This document shows, piece by piece, positions 1-12,306 of a stretch of 64,000 nt of DNA. A program made the position numbers and the translations under genes. The DNA is taken from NCBI GenBank assembly GCA_013400115.1, contig VXBP01002360.1:578233-642232 (forward strand). Direction: 5' to 3'. The notes beneath the pieces are model-generated. The model did no database searches. It was given only the letters and a program-made list of their open reading frames with translations, and was not told the DNA's origin. This DNA comes from Rhinopomastus cyanomelas. Its lineage: Eukaryota > Chordata > Aves > Bucerotiformes > Rhinopomastidae. The stretch's first letter is position 1; every line of letters begins with the position of its first letter.

Positions 1-134
1 CTGGTTGTTGCTCTCCAGGGTTCAGCAAGTTGCGGTGTCACGCTCACCAAGCAGCTTTGAGACAGAGGCCCCCTTAATTTAATTCAATTCATCACAATGA
101 GTGAGACTGCCGTGGTAGAGCTCTAACTGCTCCA

Positions 135-390
135 TACAAGAGGAAACAGCCTCAAGTGGCACCAGGGGAAGGTTTAGGTTGGCCGTCAGGAAATCTCTTT
201 TCCTGACAAGAGTGTCCAGGGGTTGGAACAGTTTGCCCAGGGAGGGTGTAGAGTTGCTGTCCCTGGAGGTGTTTGAAAAATGAGTAGCTAGTGCACTTGA
301 GGCCATGGTCTAGGGGTTAGGGAGCTGTTGGGATGAGGGCTGGACTTGATGATCCTGAAGGTCCTTTACAGCCATAATGGTTCTATGATT
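135..390 (+). mobile_element. CR1 fragment, 3' end
   Basis: Ends GGACTTGATGATCCTGAAGG and GGTTCTATGATT, the CR1 3' terminus. It belongs to the CTAGGGGTTAGGGAGCTGTTG subtype also seen at 29270 and 46780. Confidence 0.9.
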
Positions 391-400
391 AAGAGAGTAG

Positions 401-506
401 ATGTGGCCCTGGGGAACAGGGTTTAGTGGGCAGGGTGGAGTTGTGTTGGTGGTTGGACTGGATGATCTTGGAGATCTCTTCCCAGCCTCAATGGTTCTGT
501 GATTCT
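401..506 (+). mobile_element. CR1 fragment, 3' end
   Basis: GGTTGGACTGGATGATCTTGG and GGTTCTGTGATTCT. Directly adjacent to another CR1 in the same orientation. Confidence 0.88.
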
Positions 507-1468
507 AGATCTACAGGGACAAAAGCCATTGTTCTGGAGCTGCTCTGGTGTAGAGCCATAAGTGGGGTTTTGGAATCTGAACCCCAAATTTTCAAGAATC
601 AAGTTGCATTGACTTTTCCATCTGTTGGCTCTACAAAGCCTTTGGTTGCTATGGCAAGGTAGATTCTTCAGAAGAAACCTCACAGGGTGTTTTTTCTCCC
701 TAGCTGGGCTCTTTTTACAGTGAAAGCAAATGGCCTTTACGTCATCTAACTTCCTTTTGCTGGGTTCATTCTGTCCAGCCTTACAAACCGCAGGAGTATT
801 CAGCTGAACAAATGGGAAGTCCAAAATCTGAGAGCTCTTTGTTGAAGATAAGAGAGTTCTTTGTGAGATAATGTTGAACATAAGTACACAGTGTAAACCA
901 ACCAAACCATCCGAACGCTCTCCTCCGATGCAGAACGCATTCAGGTTGACATTTGCAGCAAGAAATTTTGTAGTGGAGTGAACAATTGAGGAGAACAAAT
1001 AAGAAAAGGGGAAGGAAAGGGAGGGGAACTGAGACACAAAAAGCAGTCAGAGAGGAAAAGTTGTAGTTCATCAATCTCTGTTGCAGTTGAATAGACGGAG
1101 TCTATGAATGAAGCTCTAATGGCTGGCGGGACGCGGCTGATCTGCGTTATTTTCCCATAAACAGTATTTGAAGACAACGTAATTGAGAACTTGCTGAAGG
1201 CCTGGAAGCATTTAAACAAAAAAATAGGAAGGCAAAGTGAGTTTTAAATTGTTTTCCATCTAGAATATCACAATGCTTTAATAAAACACAATCCCAGTGT
1301 TTATTTTCAAGCTGATTTCCCCATCCCTGGGGTATGATTTGACATCGGGCTTTGCTACCCTTTTCCCACTAAAAGAGTGAAAGGATCTGCCACATCTTCC
1401 ATGGATACGCAGAGTTTTCTGGGAGAGGGCTGGGGCTGCCCTGCTCTTCTTAAAAGCAGCAGCTGGTC

Positions 1469-1984
1469 ATGAGTTTTTGTAATATAATGAGTTTTTTAAT
1501 ATGAGGTTTTATAATATTATGAGTTTTTAATCATGTAATGTAGGAGGGTTTATAACATAACAGGAGGCTTTATAATATGAGGTTTTTGTAATATATGATA
1601 GGATAAACACTCATTATAAGAGGTTTGGTAATCATAGAATCACAGAACATTAGGGGTTGGAAGGGACCTTGAAAGATCATCTAGACCAGTCCCCCCACCA
1701 CAGCAGGATCCTCTAGATCCAGTCACACAGGAACATGTTCAGGTGGGTTTTAAACATCCCCGGAGAAGGAGACTCCACAACCTCCTTGGGCAACCAGCAG
1801 TTTTTATAATATAATGAGGGGGTGTAGGAGTTTTTATAGTATAATGAGGGAGCATTTATAATATAATGAGGGTTTATAATAGAAGAGGTTTTATAATAGA
1901 ATCAATTTTTATATTGTAGGAATATTTATAATATATAGGAGTTTTAGTAATATAGGAGTTTTTATAATATTATGAGTTTAATAA
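1469..1984. repeat. AT-rich minisatellite (GAGTTTTTATAATATAAT-type), interrupted by CR1
   Basis: Imperfect repeats of about 18-25 bp occupy 1469-1630 and resume at 1797-1984. A CR1 fragment (1631-1796) sits between them, so the CR1 inserted into the array or the array grew around it. Confidence 0.85.
1631..1796 (-). mobile_element. CR1 fragment, 3' end
   Basis: Begins ATCATAGAATCACAGAACAT and runs to GGAGACTCCACAACCTCC. Truncated, inside an AT-rich minisatellite. Confidence 0.93.
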
Positions 1985-2960
1985 CAGCAGGAACAGTGCA
2001 AAAGCATCCAGCCTCAAGAGTCTGTAGGAATCACTTGAGCAAAAGTTGTGAACATGACCAGAGGATATTTCACCCCTAGAGCAGCCCGTGCACGTTCACC
2101 GTACGCACGGGTATCCTCACCGCAGTCACACGTGTTCAGGCAGTGCTGCACCAGAAAGAGAAACACGGTCTGACTAATTGAGAGAGAGAAGAACAAAACA
2201 ACTGTAAAATGGGAATCCCATGGAAAAATTTCAAGAGGAGGCTGTTTTCTTGGCTCACTTGTTTATTTAGTGTTTTGCTCTTTAATCAGTAGGAGAATAA
2301 ACGTTACTGGAAAAGACTTTATATGTGAAATGTGGTGCAGAAAGCAAACGGCTGGAGCAGAGAGCGGTTGATGAGGAAGGAAACTGAAGCCCACAGAGCA
2401 ACCAGCAGTGTGCATTTCTGTTTTTATGATTGATAGCTGACTGCAAATGAGAGTCTGGTTCACACATGGTCTGATTTATGGCTTAGACCACACCACTGTC
2501 TGAACTACTCGGTTTCTTTGCTCCTGTTGATTTGGTGACAGTCTTTTCTAACCCCACGTTTACACAGTGACATTTGTGTTCTATTTCCTGCTCCCAAACA
2601 TAAATATTTTCATTTTCTACCATCCGATTCCAAACGGCTCCAGACTGATTCAGCTGTTTCATTCAGCTCAACATCTTGCTCAGCTCAGCATTATCTTGGC
2701 TCCCAAGGCACAATCAGCACTTCCTTGACTGTTTGTCATTACAGCCAAAGCATTGCAATTGTTTTTCCCTGATGGCTTGCACAGAAGCAAGACCAAAATT
2801 TTGATAGCATTGAGAGACTTGTCTACTACTACTTGGTGTAGATGCCTAATGTGCACTTTGGTAGTCCAGGTAGGATTAAGCTGACCTTCATATTCTCTAA
2901 TATTTTCTCTCATAATTAAACCTGAAAATCCTGAGTGGACTAATTCAATGAGAGGATCCC

Positions 2961-3154
2961 TCTATCTACCTACTACTACTGTCTACCTACTACTACCTAT
3001 GTAGTACTCTCTACCTACTATTATCTGTCTAGTACTCTCTACCTGTCTCTCTCTCTTTATCTACCTACTATCTATCGAGTACTATCTGCCTAGTACTATT
3101 TATCTACCTACTACTCTCTCTCTCTCTCTCTACTACTGTTATCTATCTACTACT
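2961..3154. repeat. Complex CTA/CTAC/TC microsatellite
   Basis: Interspersed CTACCTACTACTA, CTATCTAC and TCTCTC runs, strongly pyrimidine-biased on the + strand. Confidence 0.9.
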
Positions 3155-3540
3155 AATTGCAAAGTAGGAGAAGTTCCTTCTTCCAAAGACATATTCAGGG
3201 CTAAATTCAGGAGCCCCGGAAAACTGCTTGGAATCTCCATTTGCAAGTTGTTTTGTCTCCTAGAGGGCTTTGTCAAGTTTACACTCAGCAGCTGCTGCTC
3301 TTTGTATTATAACTGGAGTAGTGAAACCTGAGCTGGCTGAGAGCATCAGCCATGGAGTTAGACATTGTGAACCTCCTATATAAGGGGTCTGCTCTCATTG
3401 TTGCTGCAGTTACCAGCTGTTTTCTTCCCAGACTCATGCAATAAATAACCAGTGTGATGGAAAAGCCCACGATGAAGCTGTTATAAAAATCATGGCAAAA
3501 AAGGACTGTGTAGATGCTCCAAAATTAGATGTTTTCATAT

Positions 3541-3836
3541 GCTAGGGGCCACCCAGCTGGAAAGCAGCTTGCAGAAAGGGACCTGGTAGGGGGCTGGTGG
3601 ACACCAAGCTGAACATGAGCCAGCAATGTTCATAGGGGAGTGTCCAGCTGAGCACCTCAAAACACTGTGACGATGACCAAGCAATGGCATGGGTTGCCCA
3701 GGGAGGTTCTGGAGTTCTCCTCCTTGGAGATGTTCAAGAACTCTCTGGCCCTGCTTCTGCACAACTGGCTTTCAGTGGCCTTGCTAGAGCAGGAGCTTTG
3801 GACCAGAGACCTCCAGAGGTCCCTTCAATCTGGCTA
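3541..3836 (+). mobile_element. CR1 fragment, diverged
   Basis: Contains GGGTTGCCCAGGGAGG and GACCTCCAGAGGTCCCTTC. More diverged than most copies here and lacking the usual tail. Confidence 0.75.
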
Positions 3837-4631
3837 AAACACCTTACCTGAACCTTCACCCAGCCTCCTGGCACTGCTGCTGTGGCCAAGCTATCTCAGC
3901 AGGCTTAGATCTACCAAACCCTGCGGCTCATGTGCAAACATCCTCTCACAGTGTGTCTTTAGCTCTTTATTTGCCTTGTTAATTTTCTTCTTCAGGTTTT
4001 AGCTCTTTATTTACTTTCTCTGTTTTCTTCTTCAGGTCAAGTGGTCTTTGACAAACTGTCCTCTGATTTCCCTCTTCATTCACTCAAGCTGCTTGAAGCA
4101 GAGGCCTCTGTACAAGTTTATTTCCCAAGGTAACTTGCTGAAAGGAACAAAGAGTGTTGATGTGTGTTTCCTCCATCCCATTTAATTGCTTTTAGGAAAA
4201 AAACCCTGTTTTATTCTTGTCATGTGGAAAGACAATTAAAGCAGCTGCTGTTAATGGTCTTGGGTTTATGAGGAATTGTTCCCTTGCCCCAATACTTAAT
4301 TCAGTAGCAATTAAAGCTGAACAAACTTTGTGAACTAATCTATTGTGTTTTCTCAGCCCAGCAGATATAATTAATGATGGATGGAAAATCAGCATCTGGA
4401 TACCAAGGGTGAGGAGCAAGACCTTATGCATCGAGTTTGCAGCGAGGGATGAGATGATAATGAAGCCAGCATGTATTACCCTGAAGAAGAAATAGAGAAA
4501 CCCTGATGTCAAGCATGTGAGTAGAGATTATTTCCATCCATGTTACTGGAATAGATGGATTCTAATCCTCCTTTGAGATCTGCTGCTGGAATGACTAAAG
4601 AAAACCTTATTTATTACCTCTTGCTTTATTA

Positions 4632-5027
4632 GGCTAAGGGAGCTGAGTCCCTTCAGCTTGGAAAAAAAGGAAACTGAGGGCTGACACCCTTAATGTTTAT
4701 AAATATGGAAAGGTTGGGTGTCAGGAGGATGAAGCCAGGCTCTGCTCAGGGGCACCCAGTGATAGGACAAGGAGCAGTGGATGTGAGCTGGAACAGAGGA
4801 GGTTCCACATGAGTATAAGAAGGAACTTCTTCCCAATGTGGATGACAGAGCACTGGAAGGGGCTGCCCAGAGGGGTTGTGGAGTCATTTCACATTTCAAA
4901 CCCTCCTGGACATGTTCCTGTGTGATTTGATTTAGGGGATCCTGCTCTGGAAAGGGGATTGGACTGGATGATCTTTTTGAGGTCTCTTCCAATCCCTAAC
5001 ATTCTGTGTGATTCTGTGTGTGTGATT
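4632..5027 (+). mobile_element. CR1 fragment with ORF2 end and 3' UTR
   Basis: Starts in the reverse-transcriptase C-terminal region (GGGAGCTGAGTCCCTTCAGC) and ends in a GATTCTGTGTG-rich tail. Confidence 0.93.
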
Positions 5028-5404
5028 ATTGCTGATGTCTTCTTTAAAATCATTGCAAATTACTGAAAGAGGTGGTGATGCAGCTACTGCCACTGATGGA
5101 ACTTAAACGTGAATGGTTTTCTGGGAAGTCAATGCGTGTGTACCAGGCACGAGTACTTTTTAGCCACATGTTAAACAAACACGATAGAAGAGCAAAAATA
5201 TAATCATGAGACTGAGTTGCTTTGAGTTTACAGACTCTGCAGCAGTAATTCTGCTGCTCTGGGGAACTTTGGTGTCTTGTGTCTAAAGCCACACAAAGGT
5301 TTGGTTCTGGGATTCAGGACCCCAGAGGGATGATAACCACCTCACTTATGAAAAATGTGATGGGATTGGTGCAGACTCCAGATTCCCCTGTGAAACCTGA
5401 TCTG

Positions 5405-5521
5405 AACCTGCCTGGACGTGTTCCTGTGTGACTGGATCTAGGGGATCCTGCTGTGGTGGGGGGATTGGACTGGATGACCTTTTGAGGTCCCTTCCAATCC
5501 CTGATGTTCTGTGATTCTGTG
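5405..5521 (+). mobile_element. CR1 3' terminal fragment
   Basis: From CCTGGACGTGTTCCTGTGTG to GTTCTGTGATTCTGTG. Confidence 0.92.
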
Positions 5522-5809
5522 CAAACACTGGATTTCCTGGTGAAACCTGATCTGCACTTAACTAAGTGAACTTGTTTGTTGTTAAAAATCTATAAGAAAG
5601 ATTATCAAGGTTGTCCGTGGACAACACAATGAGTTTGTAAATCATTACCAACCCTGGTTATTTAAAAAAATGACCTGGTAACTGGTAGTGGAGGAGGTGC
5701 CAGGTTTGTTCCTGAGACTTTTTTTCCTAAATGATGGCCGTGTTCTTGGTCAGTGAAATAATTTAGGGCTTTATTTAATGCTGGCTGGCAGGAAAAGGGC
5801 ATGAAGACT

Positions 5810-6254
5810 GTCAAATGCAGAGGAGGGCAACTAAGCTGGTGAAAGGACTAGAAGATAAATCTTATGAGGAAAGACTGAAAGAGCTGGGGCTCTTTGGTTT
5901 GAAGAAGAGGAGGCTGAGAGGAGATCTTATCGCTCTCTACAACTACCTAAAAGGATGTTGTGGAGAGGTTGGTGCTGATCTCTCCTCATAGGTGGTTAGT
6001 GGTAGAACAAGAGGGACTGGGTTCAAGTTGCAACAATAGGTTTAGACCAGATATTAGGAAGAATTGTTTTTGCAGAAAGGTGGTCACGCGCTGGAACAGG
6101 CTTCCCAGAGAGGTGGTTGTCACCATCCCTGGATGTGTTTAGAGATCGTTTGGATGAGGTGTTGAGGGATGTGGTTTAGGGGTGAACTTGTAAGGTGGGG
6201 TAGATGGTTGGACTTGATGATCCCAGGGGTCTTTTCCAACCAGAGTGATCCTGT
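5810..6254 (+). mobile_element. CR1 fragment with ORF2 remnant
   Basis: Encodes a broken copy of the conserved ORF2 end (GLKKRRLRGDLIALYNYLKG-like words). Ends TTTTCCAACCAGAGTGATCC, a different CR1 subtype from the common one here. Confidence 0.88.
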
Positions 6255-6845
6255 GCCATTGGTGCTGCATCAGTGTTTCTGTAGCTGGCGTTGTCTGTTT
6301 ATAAACCTCTTCTCTTCTCTGTCCCTCAAGAGATATTTTTCTTATCTTCATTATGCACAACCTATGCAAAATCACTCCAAGCGTAGCAGTGCGTCCTCAG
6401 ATCCTCTCAGCACATCAGTCCATCTCTCTGAGCTCATGTTTGACTCATTTACTTCTGCAGATGTCCGAAGTAATGGGGTTAAACGTGGAGATTAGTCTGT
6501 CGGTCCTGGCACAGAAGAGTATGTCCAACATTGTGTGTCACCCGCTGCTCTGCTGAGCTTGTTCTTGCTGTCATTGCCTTTGGGAGTGCCTGTATGGGAA
6601 GAGCAAGCCTCATTGTTAGAATGTGCTGCTCACATGCTGTAAAACTCCTCTCAAGCCAGAGGGACCACGTACAGCAGGACAGAGCATGAAACCGTTTCAT
6701 TACTCCTCTGTGAAAGTGCTGCTGCAAGAAAGAACTGAATTGGTTCCAAAACACCGACCTACCTAATTATTTCTACTTGCAAGTAATATATAAATTACTT
6801 TCTCTGGCCAACACAGAGAGAGAGAACTAATGAATAAATATTTTA

Positions 6846-7301
6846 ACTTTATCTCTTCAGGTCTAGGTGATCCTGCTCTGGCAGGGGGATTGGACTAGAT
6901 GATCTTTCAAGGTCCCTACTTTATCTCTTCAGGTCTAGGTGATCCTGCTGTGGCAGGGGGGTCGGGCTGGGTGATAGTTCAANCTTTACCTCTTCAGGTC
7001 TAGGTGATCCTGCTGTGGCAGGGGGATTGGACTAGATGATCTTTCAAGGTCCCTACTTTATCTCTTCAGGTCTAGGTGATCCTGCTGTGGCAGGGGGATT
7101 GGACTAGATGATCTTTCAAGGTCCCTACTTTACCTCTTCAGGTCTAGGTGATCCTGCTGTGGCAGGGGGATTGGACTAGATGATCTTTCAAGGTCCCTAC
7201 TTTACCTCTTCAGGTCTAGGTGATCCTGCTGTGGCAGGGGGATTGGACTAGATGATCTTTCAAGGTCCCTTCCAATGCCTAATGTTCTGTGATTCTGTGA
7301 T
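6846..7301 (+). repeat. 72-bp minisatellite of six units derived from a CR1 3' end
   Basis: The word CCTGCTSTGGCAGGGGG recurs starting at 6872, 6944, 7009, 7081, 7153 and 7225: period 72, with one 65-bp unit. Each unit carries the CR1 3' terminal sequence plus a CTTTACCTCTTCAGG spacer. The last unit runs into a complete CR1 terminus with ATTCTGTGATTCTGTGAT. One N lies at 6983 in the divergent unit. Confidence 0.95.
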
Positions 7302-8190
7302 CCTATGCAGTGGAAGAGGAAATTCTTTAACTCCAGTTGTGATCTCACTCGTTACAGAAAAGCTGGTAGTTGTTGCTGCTTTGGGAGCTCAGGTCTCACA
7401 GGCTGCTGGGTGTGTGGAAAAAACTGTCCCCAGCATCAGTAACTCCCTCTCTGCCCATGTGCTCTACACAAATGCAGTGAGTGGATGTGGTCATGAGAAA
7501 GTCCAGCGCAAACAAAGCTGTCTTCCTGAAAACTTCATCAGAAATGAGGAATCCAACCTCATCTCACACTGCAAATTTACAGGGGTCAGGAGTCGTAAAA
7601 ACAGACCTACAGGGACACAGAGAACATTCTTCTTTTAAATTCTCATTCATCAGAAAGCTAAAAGGGCAGCACACTGGGCAGAAGGGTTCTCTGAACTAAC
7701 ATGTTGACTCGACTTCTGAATGAATGAGTTAACGTTTTTTGTTCTCTTTGGAGATAATCCTCATTAGTCCAGTGAGTAGTCAGATTGAAAAGAAGTTGTT
7801 CCTCTGCTGAGTGGGTGCAGGTGAACACCCTTGTGCTGGGCGACATTATGAAAGGTTGGTGTTTCAGCCCTTCTTGGGAAAGTAAACAACTTCACTTCTC
7901 TTTGGGAATTCCTTTTGAGCACTTTTGTTTGAACAAAAGAGCCATCATTGGTTTCTGAGCAGCAGTGAGGGACAATCAAGGCTGCCTCCAGTGTGAAGTC
8001 AGCACTCGATGAGTCAGTGCCGTGAGCCACTGATGACTGTACAATGACACAGGATCTCAAATTCAAGAGGGAATGTGATGGAACATGTCTCTGTATCCTT
8101 CAGCCATGTGCTATCAGATCTCAGAATTACCACGTGCTGCTCACTGTGTGGAAGCACCAGGGATTAGGGGGAGCTCCTTGTAAAACACCA

Positions 8191-8781
8191 GCAATGTGCT
8201 CTTGTGGCCAAGAGGGCCAACAGCATCCTGGGGTGGATCAGAAGTGGGGTGCTTAGCAGATCAAGAGAGGTTCTTCTCCCCCTCTACTCTGACCTGGTGA
8301 GATCACATCTGGAGTAGTGTGTCCAGTTCTGGGCCCCTGAGTTCCAGAAGGACACAGAGCAACAAGCAAGTGGAACATCTCCCTGATGAGGAAAGGCTGA
8401 GGGAGCTGGGTCTTTTTAATTTGGAGGAGACTAAGGGGTGACCCCATTACTGTTGATAAACATCTGAAGGGCAGGTGTCAGGAGGATGGAGCCAGGCTCT
8501 GCTCAGTGGCATCTAATGGTAGGACAAGGGGCAGTGGGTGTGAGCTGGAACAGAGGAGGTACCATATCAATATCAGAAGGATCTTCTTCACCATTAGGGT
8601 GACAGACCCCTGGAAGGGGCTGCTCAGGGGGCTTGTGGAGTCTCTTTCTCTGGAGACGTTTAAAACCCTCCTGGTCATGTTCCTGTGTGACTGGATCTAG
8701 GGGATCCTGCTGTGGCAGGGGGATTGGACTAGATGACCTTTTGAGGTCCCTTCCAATCCCTGATGTTCTGTGATTCTGTGA
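8191..8781 (+). mobile_element. CR1 fragment with ORF2 remnant
   Basis: Starts with the AKRANSILGWI-type ORF2 region and ends GTTCTGTGATTCTGTGAC. An internal deletion near 8360 removes the segment just before the GTGGAACATCTCC word. Confidence 0.93.
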
Positions 8782-9677
8782 CACACTTAAAATGTTAAAG
8801 AATCTTTCAGAGAGAGCTTACATAGAGTCATTTTCTCCCTTAGTATCCTTCCAGAGATGCAGCATGAGTTAACAAACTGTTATAAAGGCTCATTAAAGAC
8901 TGAAAAAAAAAGTGAAGCACCTCCTTAAGTTTAGGTGAGGATGTTGGGTACTTTCTGGGATGGATTGCACAGAGATGGGGGATGGGGGAGGAAATGGGCC
9001 TTTGGGGGACTGTAGAAAGGGGAAGTTCAAATATTAAAATAGTATGTTGGCAGAAGTTAGTTTGGTGAGTTCTTTAGAGGAAACCCTGCACAGATGTACG
9101 GCTTTCAGGTCTTGCAGAAAAGGAAGAACAACCCCAAACTCATGATTCTGCAGGAAGTAGTAGCATTACTGTGGCATTTTAGATTCTTGTGAGACAGATA
9201 CCTGAATCCCTTCCACAACTTCATTTCTCTTGCTTCCTGACAGATAAATCTCTCTTTTTCAGCTGTTCACCTCAAATCACAGAACATCACCGCTATCTGA
9301 TATTTCCTAAGCAAAACAGGGTGTTCTCCAGGCTCCCACAGTACCATCCACTCAGCCTCTGGCTGCAGGGAAATGCACTGCTGGGGTATTACAGAGGGAA
9401 ACCTCTTTTACTCTATTCTGAGTCACTGGCAGAAATAAAGGCTTCATTGTTAGAATTGTTTGCCAGCACTTTGGAGAGCTGAAATCAGCTGAAAGCATGA
9501 ACTTTTCATTCCAGTGAGGAGATAGCAGGAATCACAGACTTATTTCAGTGATTTTGGTCACATGTCTCTGCCTTTGAAAACACCCTGCATGTCTCCTAAG
9601 GATAATTTAGGGTTATGTAAAGCAGTAAGGATAATTTAAGGGTCTGTAAAGCAATAGCATCACTCATTGAATATGAT

Positions 9678-10169
9678 TCACAGAATCACAGAACATCAGG
9701 GATTGGAAGGGACCACAAAAGGTCATCTAGTCCAGTCCCCCTGTCACAGCAGGATCACCTAGATCCAGTCACACAGGAACATGTCCGGGCGGGTTTTAGA
9801 CATCTCCAGAGGAGACTCCACAACCCCCCTGGGCAGCCCCTTCCAGTGCTCTGTCACCTTCACTGGGAAGAAATTCCTTCTCATATTGATGTGGAACCTC
9901 CTGTGTTCCAGCTCAGACCCTTTGCTGCTTGTCCTGTTGCTAGATGACATTGAGCAGAGCCTGGCTCCATCCTCCTGACACCCACCCTTCACATTTTTGT
10001 AAACATTGAGGTCACCCCTCAGTCTCCTTCTCTCCAAGCTAAAGAGACCCAGCTCCCTCAGCCTTTCCTCACAAGGGAGGTGCTCTACTTCCTTCATTAT
10101 TTCTGTGGCTCTGCACTGGACTCTCTCCAGCAGTTCTATGTCCTTCTTGAGCTGAGGAGCCCATAAAAG
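9678..10169 (-). mobile_element. CR1 fragment with ORF2 remnant
   Basis: Reverse-complement 3' end at the left (TTCACAGAATCACAGAACAT). On the minus strand the ORF2 end reads VEHLPCEERLRELGLFSLER, a piece of a degraded polymerase. Confidence 0.94.
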
Positions 10170-10876
10170 CTCCTCTTTTTTTTATGCCATGAATGTGTAG
10201 GTTTGATGGTTCTTTGGTTGTAATAACCACGTTCCTGTCTTTCCTAGATCTGTGTGGCAGATAATCCCACCAGACATCAAAGAAATCTTGTTCTAATTCA
10301 TTATTTCCTATCTTCTGTATCTCATTAGTTAAAAGTCTGATTTGCCTGGGCAGAACTTCGATTACGGGGTTCAGGAACAGCCCCAATAAGCTTGTTTTGC
10401 TGTTGCCTTAAACCCTGAGTAGCCAATTTGGGGGTTTTAAAGCTCTAACAGTGACACACAAATGTGGTGGCAGCAGTTCAAATTAATTTTGCCTGGTTAT
10501 GAGTAAGAGAAACAGAAGAAGGTTTTTGTTTAATAATGGCTCTGCGCTCATCAGCGATCAGTCAGTGACGCCAGCTCCCTCATTCAGCAGAATTCAAGTG
10601 CAAGAATAATCCCATTGAAACCCAAAATCACTGACACTATTTCGGAAGAATGTACTGTTTCAGATTAGATCCAATAAAGCTCTTGGATAGCTAATAATTA
10701 GGTGTGTCAGCCCTATAGCTCTCCCCAAATAGAAGCCAAAACCTCACCCAGAGCTCCCTATGGAGTGGACAAGCCAAGTCAAGTATCTCCAAATGGGATC
10801 TGTAAAAGGCTACAGCGGGAAAGGTGAGAGGAAAGGGGCTCTTTCTGAAATCTTGGAGGTTTAGGTAGATTCCTAA

Positions 10877-11036
10877 CTGCACAGAGGGGGTTGTGGAGTC
10901 TCCTCCTCTGGAGATGTTTGTAACCCATGTGGATGTGTTCCTGTGTGACTGGATCTAGGTGATCCTGCTGTGGTGAGAGGATTGGACTAGATGATCCTTG
11001 GAGGTCCCTTCCAATCCACAATGTCCTGTGATTCTT
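10877..11036 (+). mobile_element. CR1 3' terminal fragment
   Basis: GTTGTGGAGTCTCCTCCTCTGG to ATGTCCTGTGATTCT. Confidence 0.92.
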
Positions 11037-11597
11037 GGTTTTCAGAGGAAATGTTCAGCATGCAGCTCTGAACAACTGCCTGAATGTAGATACAGAGCAT
11101 CAAAATGATGGAGGTAGCTACTTTGCCCTGGGATTTTCCTTCTCTTTAAAGAGCTGATCAGTTTTAGCCCCTTCCTTGTTTAAATCTGATCAGGATTAAG
11201 AATCTCAAGGAAGTCACAAAAATCTGAAGCGAAGTTTATTGCAGAGATACTGAGAGTATCTCCATATGTCAGAGAACTGAGAGCTCTGTGACTTGGCTTC
11301 ATTCCACAGCTGATCTCCACCAAAGTTGTTCAGGGGCCACCCCCCTCCTTTTCACGTGTTCTTGTCATTTTGTTCTTTAAATGCTTGATGGATGATTCAT
11401 AAAGTTCCTTGTTTTACACGCAGGCACTATTACAAATATCTACATAAAACGCAAGTGGTTTGGATGGTGACGTGCTGCTGTGGAAGAGTCATCCCTCCTT
11501 CACGTTTCAAAATGAAAACAGATCCAAAGAACTCTTAATAGTCACAATTCTTCCTCCTATTCTTTTTAAAAGCTTAAATAAGGGAACCTAATGTGAT

Positions 11598-11990
11598 CAC
11601 AGAGTCACTCTGATTTGGAAAAGACCCTTGGGGTCCTCAAGGCCAACCATCAACCACATCCACAGAATCAAAGACGATTAGGGATTGGAAGTGACCTCGA
11701 AAGATCATCCAGTCCAGTCTCCCTGCCACAGCAGGATCCCCTAGATCCAGTCACACAGGAACATGTCCAGGTGGGTTTTAAATGTCTCCAGAGAAGGAGA
11801 CTCCACAACCCCCCTGGGCAACCCCAAGCTGTCCTTAAACACCTCCAGGAATGGAAACTCCACGACTGCCCTGGGCAGTCCATTCCAGAGTCTGATCAAC
11901 CCTACTCTACAAAGTTCACCCCCAAACCGTGTCCCTCAACACCACATCTAAATGCTCTTTAAACACTTCCAGGGTTGGTGACTGAAGAGA
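11598..11990 (-). mobile_element. Nested pair of CR1 fragments
   Basis: An outer CR1 3' end (TCACAGAGTCACTCTGATTTGG) is interrupted by a second CR1 (11664-11824, CACAGAATCAAAGACGATTAGG to CCTGGGCAACCC). Older CR1 sequence then resumes (CTGTCCTTAAACACCTCCAGG). Confidence 0.82.
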
Positions 11991-12004
11991 TGGACCCTTG
12001 CAGA

Positions 12005-12085
12005 AAATCATAGAATAAATCATAGAATAATGGAATGGTCAGGGTTAGAAGGAACTTCTGGAGATCATCTAGTCCAGTTGGTCTG
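12005..12085 (-). mobile_element. CR1 3' terminal fragment
   Basis: ATCATAGAATAATGGAATGG and GATCATCTAGTCCAGTT. Confidence 0.82.
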
Positions 12086-12170
12086 GAACTGTAGTCCAGT
12101 CTACTACAGTTCTGTCCTTTAAAGAAAAGTCTCTGCAGAAGCCAACACAGTTAGTAGTTGTATGGGAATC

Positions 12171-12306
12171 ATGGACTCTCCTCTGGAGATGTTTGAAACC
12201 CACCTGGGTGTGTCCCTGTGCGACTGGATCTAGGGGATCCTGCTGTGGCAGGGGGGTTGGACTGGATGATCTTTCGAGGTCCCTTCCCATCCCTAATGGT
12301 CTGTGA
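12171..12306 (+). mobile_element. CR1 3' terminal fragment
   Basis: CTGGAGATGTTTGAAACCC to CCTAATGGTCTGTGA. It faces the preceding minus-strand fragment. Confidence 0.92.
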
